NCBI GenBank assembly: GCA_945876665.1
Contig: CAMCPC010000057.1
Location: 1-7,366, forward strand
Length of the DNA: 7,366 nucleotides
Direction of reading: 5' to 3'
DNA from: an uncultured Oscillospiraceae bacterium
GTDB taxonomy: Bacteria; Bacillota; Clostridia; UBA1381
The notes beneath the pieces are model-generated. The model did no database searches. It was not told where the DNA came from and saw only the letters and a program-made list of their open reading frames with translations. Of the stretch, positions 1 through 4,813 are shown in pieces. The position numbers and the translations under genes are program-made. Numbering within the stretch: position 1 is the first letter of the stretch; every line of letters starts with the position of its first letter.

Positions 1-215
1 TTACACGTTATGTTTCGCTTGGCTCAATACTCGGTGGTGCGGCATATATTGTTGTTGAGATAGTCAAGGCGATAGTTACGAAGAATTACAATGTTATACA
101 GCTTGTGTGTGTTGTGATAATCGGCGGACTGCTTATCGCAAGACACCATGCAAATATAAAGAGATTACTTAGCGGAACGGAAAACAAGTTGAGTTTTGGT
201 AAAAAGGAGAAATAA
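1..215 (+). CDS. plsY: Acyl-phosphate:glycerol-3-phosphate acyltransferase PlsY, 3' end only
   Basis: This is the C-terminal 70 residues of PlsY, the integral membrane enzyme that moves an acyl group from acyl-phosphate to glycerol-3-phosphate to give lysophosphatidic acid, the first step of phospholipid synthesis in most Gram-positive bacteria. The first complete codon is at position 3 and the TAA stop at 213-215. The visible peptide opens with TRYVSLGSILGG, a conserved PlsY segment, continues through a hydrophobic helix (about VIQLVCVVIIGGLLIA) and ends with the family's closing motif HHANIKRLLSGTENKL, followed by a basic tail. The next gene, gpsA, makes its substrate and starts 1 nt after the stop, with its ribosome binding site inside the plsY coding sequence, so the two are probably co-transcribed and translationally coupled. 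The 5' part lies outside the window. The identification is firm for a fragment because two family motifs are present in the correct order. Confidence 0.93.
   Translation, partial: TRYVSLGSILGGAAYIVVEIVKAIVTKNYNVIQLVCVVIIGGLLIARHHANIKRLLSGTENKLSFGKKEK
204..210 (+). promoter_or_regulatory. Ribosome binding site of gpsA
   Basis: AAGGAGA lies 6 nt before the ATG at 217. It fixes that ATG as the gpsA start rather than the in-frame TTG at 196, which lies upstream of this site and would add seven residues (MVKRRNN) before the Rossmann strand. The site is inside the last codons of plsY. Confidence 0.85.
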
Positions 216-216
216 C

Positions 217-1206
217 ATGAAGATTGCAGTTATCGGAAGCGGCGGCTGGGGAACAGCCATAGCGATACTTTTATCAAAGAAGGGGCATGACGTGTACCTG
301 TGGTCATGGATACAGGAGGAAACAGACAGGCTTGCGCGTGACAGAGAAAACAAGGAGTTTCTGCCGGGAGTAAAATTCCCCGACAAAATTCACTGCACCC
401 ACGACATGGGCGAATGTACAGACGGAGCGGCGCTTATAATCACCGCGGCACCGTCACCGGCGACGCGCACAACAGCAAAGCAGCTTTCGCCTCATGTAAA
501 AGAGGGACAGAAGTTAATAAACATTTCAAAGGGACTTGAGGAAAAGACGCTTTTGAGATTATCACAGGTATATAAAGAGGAAATACCACAGGCGGATATA
601 TCAGTTATGAGCGGTCCGTCACACGCGGAGGAGGTTTCGCGAGGACTGCCCACAACAAATGTTGTTGCGTCCGAGCATATCGAAACGGCAAAATTCATTC
701 AGGACATATTCATGGACGAAATGTTCCGCGTGTACACCTCAACGGATATAATCGGCGTGGAGCTTGGCGGTGCGCTTAAAAACGTAATCGCGCTTTGTGC
801 AGGTATCAGTGACGGTCTTGGCTACGGCGACAACACAAAGGCGGCGCTTATGACGCGCGGACTTGCGGAGATTGCAAGACTCGGAACGGCAATGGGCGCA
901 AAACAGGAAACCTTTATGGGACTTTCGGGTGTTGGTGATTTGATTGTTACATGTACAAGCATGCACTCACGCAACCGCCGCGCCGGAATACTGCTCGGAC
1001 AGGGCAAGACATTGCAGGAAACCCTTGACACGGTACATATGGTGGTCGAGGGCGTGAATACCGCAGCTGCGGCATATGCAATGGCAAAGAAATATAATGT
1101 GGAAATGCCGATAGTTGAGGAGGCCTATAACATTTTATATAACGGCGCAGACGCGCGCGAGGCTGTTCTCAGGCTGATGACGAGAGAAAAACGCGAGGAA
1201 AAGTAA
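217..1206 (+). CDS. gpsA: NAD(P)H-dependent glycerol-3-phosphate dehydrogenase GpsA
   Basis: GpsA reversibly reduces dihydroxyacetone phosphate to sn-glycerol-3-phosphate in the cytoplasm, feeding PlsY and phospholipid synthesis. From the ATG at 217 the protein has 329 residues, the usual family length. The N-terminus is a Rossmann nucleotide-binding fold: MKIAVIGSGGWGTA gives GxGxxG at residues 7-12. The middle carries SGPSHAEEV, a conserved GpsA segment. The C-terminal all-helical domain contains ELGGALKNVIALCAGI, whose lysine corresponds to the conserved catalytic Lys of the family, then DNTKAALMTRGLAEI and GLSGVGDLIVTCTS, and an SRNRRAG substrate-side stretch. The gene follows plsY by 1 nt and precedes ktrB by 20 nt on the same strand. 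The plsY-gpsA order is common in Firmicutes, often after der, which would lie upstream of this window. No frameshift or missing key residue is seen. Confidence 0.97.
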   Translation: MKIAVIGSGGWGTAIAILLSKKGHDVYLWSWIQEETDRLARDRENKEFLPGVKFPDKIHCTHDMGECTDGAALIITAAPSPATRTTAKQLSPHVKEGQKLINISKGLEEKTLLRLSQVYKEEIPQADISVMSGPSHAEEVSRGLPTTNVVASEHIETAKFIQDIFMDEMFRVYTSTDIIGVELGGALKNVIALCAGISDGLGYGDNTKAALMTRGLAEIARLGTAMGAKQETFMGLSGVGDLIVTCTSMHSRNRRAGILLGQGKTLQETLDTVHMVVEGVNTAAAAYAMAKKYNVEMPIVEEAYNILYNGADAREAVLRLMTREKREEK

Positions 1207-1226
1207 ATTTTCTGCATTGGCATGAT

Positions 1227-2609
1227 ATGAATGAAAGGACAGTGTTTAAAATTATAAAGCGTATAAAGGACAATTTTTCTAAAAAAAGAATAAATCCCGG
1301 ACGGCGAATTGCGGGCGGCTTTACAATTCTGATACTGGTGGGAGCGCTGCTGCTTATGCTGCCAATATCGTCAAGGACAAGGGAGTTTACGCCGTTCCTT
1401 ACGGCTTTATTCACTGCAACGTCAGCCACCTGCGTTACGGGGCTGTCGCTTGTGAATGTGGGCGCGTATTTCAGCCTGTTCGGGCAGATTGTGCTGCTTA
1501 TACTCATACAGCTCGGCGGACTTGGCTTTATGACGGTGCTGTGCATAGCGTTCTTTGCCTCGGATAAGCAGATTGATCTCAGGGACAGAATGATGATTGC
1601 CCAGACAATGGGTACGGAAAGCCTTGAGGGGATCGTAAGGCTCGTGCAGCGAGTTTTGCTAATAACAGGCATTGTGGAGCTTGCAGGCGCGGCTTTGCTG
1701 TCCGTTCGGTTTATACCGAGAGTTGGAATAATAAAAGGTATATGGTATGGTATTTTTCATTCCGTATCGGCGTTCTGCAACGCAGGTTTTGACGTAATCG
1801 GTGACGGAAAAAGTATGTTTTCGTTCAGAAATGACCCGATTGTGCTTCTGACTCTTGCCGCGCTTATTATAATAGGCGGATTGGGATTTATCGTATGGAA
1901 CGATATTATAAAAAAGAAATCATGGAAAAAGCTGAGCGTATATTCAAAGATTGTGATTTTGTCAACGGTTATGCTGATATTGCTTGGCGGAGCTGTATAT
2001 TTTATACTTGAATATCAGAATCCCGAAACAATGGGCAGCGATACAACAGCGCAGAGAATACTTTCATCATTTTTCCAGTCGGTAACGACGAGAACGGCAG
2101 GCTTTGACGCACTTAAGCAGGACAGCCTTACAGATTTGTCCAAGCTGTGGGGAATAGTGCTGATGATGATAGGCGGAGCGTCCGGCTCTACTGCCGGCGG
2201 CGTGAAGATAGGCACGATTATGCTTGTGCTCATAACGCTGCATACTGTGCTAAGGGCAAAGCCTGATGTTGTTATATTGAACAGAAGCATAAAGCACAGA
2301 GCAATTCTTCATGCCATGTCAATCCTTGTGCTGTGGCTGATACTTGTTGTATTAGGCTCCGCATTGGTAAGTATTGCGGACAATCAGCCTGTACTGAATT
2401 CGATGTATGAGGTCGCCTCGGCATACAGCACTGTGGGATTGTCGGTGGGAGTAACGGAGACGGCGTCGGTATTTACGAAAATCCTGCTGATTATATATAT
2501 GTTTTTCGGAAGAATCGGAATTATGACCATAAGCGTCATATTCATATCCGGTGCGGGAAATAACAATACGGGTATCAAGTACCCCGAAAGCGACTTTTTT
2601 ATAGGATAG
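1227..2609 (+). CDS. ktrB: KtrB/TrkH-family potassium channel-transporter subunit
   Basis: This is the membrane, ion-conducting subunit of a Ktr-type potassium uptake system. The 460-residue protein shows the four membrane-pore-membrane repeats of the family, each with its selectivity-filter glycine: TCVTGL (Gly72), FCNAGF (Gly187), TRTAGF (Gly292) and YSTVGL (Gly404). The third repeat is followed by a flexible glycine/serine-rich stretch GGASGSTAGGVKIGT (316-330), matching the intramembrane gating loop of KtrB, and the last repeat carries the conserved arginine in FFGRIGIMT (Arg429). The basic N-terminus (KRIKDNFSKKRINPGRR) is cytoplasmic before the first helix at about residue 31. The length and the short N-terminus fit KtrB better than the longer TrkH. 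The start is the first ATG after gpsA and has no clear Shine-Dalgarno sequence, so it may rely on coupling to gpsA. The partner gene ktrA follows after 13 nt. Confidence 0.95.
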   Translation: MNERTVFKIIKRIKDNFSKKRINPGRRIAGGFTILILVGALLLMLPISSRTREFTPFLTALFTATSATCVTGLSLVNVGAYFSLFGQIVLLILIQLGGLGFMTVLCIAFFASDKQIDLRDRMMIAQTMGTESLEGIVRLVQRVLLITGIVELAGAALLSVRFIPRVGIIKGIWYGIFHSVSAFCNAGFDVIGDGKSMFSFRNDPIVLLTLAALIIIGGLGFIVWNDIIKKKSWKKLSVYSKIVILSTVMLILLGGAVYFILEYQNPETMGSDTTAQRILSSFFQSVTTRTAGFDALKQDSLTDLSKLWGIVLMMIGGASGSTAGGVKIGTIMLVLITLHTVLRAKPDVVILNRSIKHRAILHAMSILVLWLILVVLGSALVSIADNQPVLNSMYEVASAYSTVGLSVGVTETASVFTKILLIIYMFFGRIGIMTISVIFISGAGNNNTGIKYPESDFFIG

Positions 2610-2612
2610 GAG
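2608..2612 (+). promoter_or_regulatory. Ribosome binding site of ktrA, overlapping the ktrB stop
   Basis: AGGAG begins within the ktrB stop codon (TAG at 2607-2609) and sits 10 nt before the ktrA ATG at 2623. The spacing is at the long end of normal. The overlap suggests that ribosomes ending on ktrB help initiation on ktrA, which would keep the two subunits balanced. Confidence 0.7.
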
Positions 2613-2622
2613 TGTAGTATAT

Positions 2623-3276
2623 ATGAAAACCTTTGCGGTAATAGGTATGGGAAAATTCGGAATATCCGCGGCAAAAAAGCTTGCGGAGCTTGGCTGTGAG
2701 GTTATTGCTATTGACAGCGATGGTGATAAGGTAAACGAGGTTGCCGATTATGTGACAAAGGCGGCACAGCTTGATGCAAAGAATAAGGAGCTTTTGCGGA
2801 ATATAGGAATTAAAAACTGTGAGTGCGCCATTGTTGCTATAGGCGATAACGTAATGGATTGCGTATTTATAACGCTTACGCTCAAGGAAATGGGAGTAAA
2901 AAAGGTCGTGTGCAAGGCGAGAGACTCGCAGCATGAAACGGTTTTAAAGAAGGTCGGCGCCGACATGGTCATAATTCCTGAACAGGAGGCAGGCGAAAAG
3001 ATGGCATCGCGGCTTGTTTCAAGGCAGTTTATAGATATTCTCCACATATCTGATGAATACAGCATTGAGGATATGCGAGTGCCTGCAAAATGGATAGGCA
3101 AGAGCCTTGCGGATTTATCTGTTCGTAAAAAATTCGGTGTAAATATTGTTGCGATAAAGAACAGCCTTAATCCGAATGACGTGAACATAACCCCTGAGCC
3201 GGAATACAGATTTAAGGACACTGATATTGTGGTGCTTGTGGGAAAAACACAGGACATAAATAAACTTAATAAATAA
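2623..3276 (+). CDS. ktrA: KtrA/TrkA-type RCK regulatory subunit of potassium uptake
   Basis: KtrA is the cytoplasmic gating ring that binds ATP/ADP or NAD(H) and controls KtrB. The 217-residue protein has the usual length for a single-RCK KtrA, about half that of the duplicated enterobacterial TrkA. The N-terminal RCK_N (TrkA_N) Rossmann domain opens with MKTFAVIGMGKFG, giving GxGxxG at residues 8-13, and has the acidic strand end IDSD (Asp31, Asp33) that binds ribose hydroxyls. A second conserved portion reads CAIVAIGDNVMDCVFITLTLKEMG. The RCK_C domain covers about residues 138-217, with VPAKWIGKSLADLSVRKKFGVNIVAIKN and a closing DTDIVVLVG. In Staphylococcus aureus the KtrA RCK_C domain is a c-di-AMP receptor, so the nearby cdaA makes the same control plausible here; that is inference. 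The gene is last in the plsY-gpsA-ktrB-ktrA run and ends 4 nt before a terminator hairpin. Confidence 0.95.
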   Translation: MKTFAVIGMGKFGISAAKKLAELGCEVIAIDSDGDKVNEVADYVTKAAQLDAKNKELLRNIGIKNCECAIVAIGDNVMDCVFITLTLKEMGVKKVVCKARDSQHETVLKKVGADMVIIPEQEAGEKMASRLVSRQFIDILHISDEYSIEDMRVPAKWIGKSLADLSVRKKFGVNIVAIKNSLNPNDVNITPEPEYRFKDTDIVVLVGKTQDINKLNK

Positions 3277-3280
3277 TCAA

Positions 3281-3309
3281 AAAAAGGTATTGCGGCGCAA
3301 TACCTTTTT
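3281..3309. terminator. Bidirectional intrinsic terminator after ktrA (stem-loop 1)
   Basis: A perfect 13-bp stem (3281-3293 with 3297-3309) closes a GGC loop. Its core is GGTATTGC/GCAATACC. On the + strand it ends in five Ts, and on the - strand in seven Ts (complement of the A run at 3279-3285). It begins 4 nt after the ktrA stop. It can end the ktrA transcript and, read from the other side, transcripts coming from hydF, for which it is the hairpin with the best T-tract. Confidence 0.85.
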
Positions 3310-3311
3310 GA

Positions 3312-3336
3312 GGCTGTCGACATAATGTCGACAGCC
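3312..3336. repeat. Stem-loop 2: 11-bp palindrome with doubled TGTCGACA
   Basis: The arm GGCTGTCGACA (3312-3322), loop TAA and complementary arm 3326-3336 form a perfect hairpin. Each arm contains the self-complementary octamer TGTCGACA (3315-3322 and 3326-3333), so the unit is also a direct repeat of a palindrome with centres 11 bp apart, one helical turn. It lacks a T-tract, so it is not a typical terminator. Confidence 0.85.
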
Positions 3337-3367
3337 CAAAATCAATGCTTTTTTGGCATTGATTTTG
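3337..3367. repeat. Stem-loop 3: 12-bp palindrome with a T-rich loop
   Basis: CAAAATCAATGC (3337-3348) pairs with 3356-3367 around the loop TTTTTTG. The right arm overlaps a smaller hairpin, TTTGAA-TATT-TTCAAA (3364-3379), which cannot form at the same time as the base of this stem. Confidence 0.8.
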
Positions 3368-3380
3368 AATATTTTCAAAG

Positions 3381-3422
3381 TAAAAACCTAAAGTTCCTCA
3401 AAATCGAAACTTTAGGTTTTTA
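3381..3422. repeat. Stem-loop 4: longest stem, 15 bp, with a 12-nt loop
   Basis: TAAAAACCTAAAGTT (3381-3395) pairs perfectly with 3408-3422. The loop CCTCAAAATCGA contains CCTCAA, complementary to TTGAGG at 3461-3466 (stem-loop 6) and at 3308-3313, and CAAAATC, complementary to GATTTTG at 3361-3367 (stem-loop 3). With A and T runs at the outer edges of the stem it could act as a weak terminator in either direction. Confidence 0.85.
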
Positions 3423-3424
3423 GC

Positions 3425-3453
3425 CATTTTTGACGCACATGTCGTCAAAAATG
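3425..3453. repeat. Stem-loop 5: 11-bp palindrome
   Basis: CATTTTTGACG (3425-3435) pairs perfectly with CGTCAAAAATG (3443-3453) around the loop CACATGT, which itself contains the palindrome ACATGT. There is no T-tract after the stem on either strand. Confidence 0.8.
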
Positions 3454-3460
3454 ATTTAAC

Positions 3461-3477
3461 TTGAGGTTGCACCTCAA
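3461..3477. repeat. Stem-loop 6: short 7-bp palindrome
   Basis: TTGAGGT (3461-3467), loop TGC and ACCTCAA (3471-3477) form the shortest hairpin in the array. Its left arm is also complementary to the loop of stem-loop 4, so it has an alternative partner. Confidence 0.7.
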
Positions 3478-3492
3478 ACTCCCAAGAACAGA

Positions 3493-3521
3493 GTAGACAA
3501 AACAACAAGGGTTTTGTCTAC
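3493..3521. repeat. Stem-loop 7: 11-bp palindrome
   Basis: GTAGACAAAAC (3493-3503) pairs perfectly with GTTTTGTCTAC (3511-3521) around AACAAGG. Its right arm together with the bases after it (3515-3530) mirrors the left arm of stem-loop 2 and the bases before it (3307-3322) with 13 of 16 matches in inverted orientation. Confidence 0.82.
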
Positions 3522-3527
3522 AGTCTG

Positions 3528-3551
3528 AAAGCGGCCATGCCGCTTTTTTTT
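3528..3551 (+). terminator. Intrinsic terminator, + strand (stem-loop 8)
   Basis: AAAGCGGC (3528-3535), loop CAT and GCCGCTTT (3539-3546) are followed by five more Ts (3547-3551), a classical rho-independent terminator for + strand transcription. On the - strand the stem is followed by CAG, not Ts, so it is poorly suited to end hydF. Since ktrA already has a terminator at 3281-3309, this one either backs it up or ends a short transcript that starts inside the array. Confidence 0.75.
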
Positions 3552-3558
3552 GTGCGTA

Positions 3559-4740
3559 TTATTTTCTGAAAATTTCCGTACTTCTGTCACGTATGCCGTT
3601 CACGCATGCAAGCACAACGCCGTAATTTGTAATCGGGACATTATTTTCCTCACAAAATTCAATTCTGTTATTCATCGAACGTGAATTTATCATACAGCCG
3701 CCGCAGTGGATAACAAGGTCATACGCGGATAAATCCTTTGGAAAATCCTGATGTACGTAATATTCAAATTCGAGTCTTTTACCTATGAATTTTTGCAGCA
3801 GCTTTGGTATTTTTACTCTCCCGATATCCTCATGGGAGCTGTTGTGCGTACACGCTTCCGCCATGAGTATTTTACTGCCGTCCTTTAGGTTTTTAATGGC
3901 ATCTATGCCGGCAATAAGCTTTTTTAAATCGCCCTTTATACTTGCCATCATCATCGAAAATGAGGTAAGAGGTATGTTTTCGGGGACAACCTGTGAAACG
4001 AATTTAAACGCCTGTGAGTCGGTCACGACCAAATCCACTTTTTTCTGTTCTTTCAGTGTTTCCTCAAGCTCTGTGTCACGCACCACGATTGTTTTCATGC
4101 CGTGGTCAAGGCAGTCGCGCAGAAACTGCACCTGCGGCAGAATTATTCTGCCCTTGGGCGCTTCGGAGTCTATCGGCACAACCATAATTATTGTGCTGCC
4201 CTCAGGAAGAAGATTGCCTATCATTGTTGCGTCCTCACTCTTTATCTGTGACAGCTTTTCAAGCAGGACAGAGCGGAGATTATCAATCGAGGCGTCATCA
4301 TTAACTGATATAAATACGGCTTCAGGGTATTTTACAGATAAATCACCTGTGCCTAAATCTGATTTCGTAAATACAAGCAAATACGGAATATGCTTTTTGT
4401 CAAACTGTTTTTTCATATCCTCATATGCGGCGGCGTCAAAATCGTCCGCAGCGGCAGCGTATATGGCAAAGTCGGTTTTTTCAAGTGTTTTTTCAGTCTT
4501 AGCCATGCGTTTTTCGCCGATATTACTGTAATCTGAAAGTCCTGCCGTATCGGTAAGAGCAATAGGTCCGTAGGGCAGAAGCTCCATCGCCTTTGTGACA
4601 GGGTCTGTGGTTGTGCCCTTTTCGGGGGAAACTATTACCATGTCCTGACCGATAAGCTTATTGAAAAGCGAGGATTTTCCGGCATTTGTGTTACCGAAGA
4701 TGGATACGTGTGTACGAAATGCTAAGGGTGTCTTTTCCAT
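3559..4740 (-). CDS. hydF: [FeFe]-hydrogenase H-cluster maturation GTPase HydF
   Basis: HydF is the scaffold on which HydE and HydG assemble the diiron subcluster before delivery to [FeFe]-hydrogenase. The 393-residue protein has the family's full architecture. The N-terminal GTPase domain (about 1-165) shows the P-loop GNTNAGKS (16-23), switch threonines KGTTTDP (41-47), DTAG (64-67) and TKSD (125-128) in place of NKxD. A dimerisation domain follows, and the C-terminal cluster-binding domain carries EACTHN (Cys297, His299) and HCGGC (Cys346, Cys349), matching the CxH...HCxxC iron-sulfur ligands. The ATG at 4740 is preceded by AAGGAG (4749-4754 on the + strand) with 8 nt spacing. The gene stands alone: no hydE, hydG or hydrogenase is in the window. 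It converges on ktrA across the hairpin array. Presence of HydF implies an anaerobic hydrogen-metabolising host. Confidence 0.96.
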   Translation of the reverse strand: MEKTPLAFRTHVSIFGNTNAGKSSLFNKLIGQDMVIVSPEKGTTTDPVTKAMELLPYGPIALTDTAGLSDYSNIGEKRMAKTEKTLEKTDFAIYAAAADDFDAAAYEDMKKQFDKKHIPYLLVFTKSDLGTGDLSVKYPEAVFISVNDDASIDNLRSVLLEKLSQIKSEDATMIGNLLPEGSTIIMVVPIDSEAPKGRIILPQVQFLRDCLDHGMKTIVVRDTELEETLKEQKKVDLVVTDSQAFKFVSQVVPENIPLTSFSMMMASIKGDLKKLIAGIDAIKNLKDGSKILMAEACTHNSSHEDIGRVKIPKLLQKFIGKRLEFEYYVHQDFPKDLSAYDLVIHCGGCMINSRSMNNRIEFCEENNVPITNYGVVLACVNGIRDRSTEIFRK

Positions 4741-4762
4741 TATAGTCTCTCCTTAATTATAT

Positions 4763-4802
4763 ACAAAAACAGGTCGCTCATGTAAGAACGACCTTGTTTT
4801 GT
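4763..4802 (-). terminator. Hairpin terminator of the cohesin-like gene, just upstream of hydF
   Basis: AGGTCGCTC (4771-4779) pairs with GAACGACCT (4786-4794), nine pairs including one G-T wobble, around ATGTAA. The flanks ACAAAAAC and TGTTTTGT extend the pairing with a bulge. On the - strand the stem is followed by GTTTTTGT, as expected for a terminator, and it begins 11 nt after the upstream gene's stop. It lies within the 73-nt gap before hydF, so it also separates hydF from read-through. Confidence 0.7.
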
Positions 4803-4813
4803 GAAAATTCTGA

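Larger units (their letters stand above)
3281..3551. repeat. Array of eight consecutive perfect stem-loops between convergent genes
   Basis: The whole non-coding gap between ktrA and hydF is built of adjacent inverted repeats. Stems of 13, 11, 12, 15, 11, 7, 11 and 8 bp, all without mismatch, follow each other with loops of 3, 3, 7, 12, 7, 3, 7 and 3 nt. Paired bases account for 176 of 271 positions. The stems are different sequences, so this is not a tandem or CRISPR repeat. The outermost hairpins have terminator form; the inner six do not obviously. The ends at 3307-3322 and 3515-3530 form an imperfect inverted repeat (13 of 16). No start codon with a ribosome binding site followed by a convincing protein was seen. 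It could be a mosaic of dispersed palindromic repeats, a small non-autonomous mobile element, or a structured RNA. The hairpins are directly visible; the function is unknown. Confidence 0.85.

Noticed and set aside
196..216. TTG start for gpsA giving seven extra residues
   Set aside because: The AAGGAGA ribosome binding site lies downstream of the TTG and 6 nt before the ATG at 217, and the ATG places the Rossmann strand at residue 2 as is usual for GpsA.
1169..1672. 167-codon - strand reading frame opposite the start of ktrB
   Set aside because: It overlaps two well-supported genes antisense, and its translation has no recognisable family feature.
2748..3323. 191-codon - strand reading frame opposite ktrA
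   Set aside because: It is antisense to ktrA, runs into the terminator hairpin and shows no domain; it is a by-product of ktrA codon composition.
3281..3551. CRISPR array
   Set aside because: The hairpins differ in sequence, there is no repeated direct unit with spacers, and no cas gene is present.
3785..4531. 248-codon + strand reading frame opposite hydF
   Set aside because: It is antisense to a strongly supported hydF, has low-complexity Ser-rich translation and no ribosome binding site or known motif.
4756..4761. TATAAT as a normal hydF promoter
   Set aside because: It would place the transcription start within the ribosome binding site, leaving no usable leader; kept only as an open question about hydF control.
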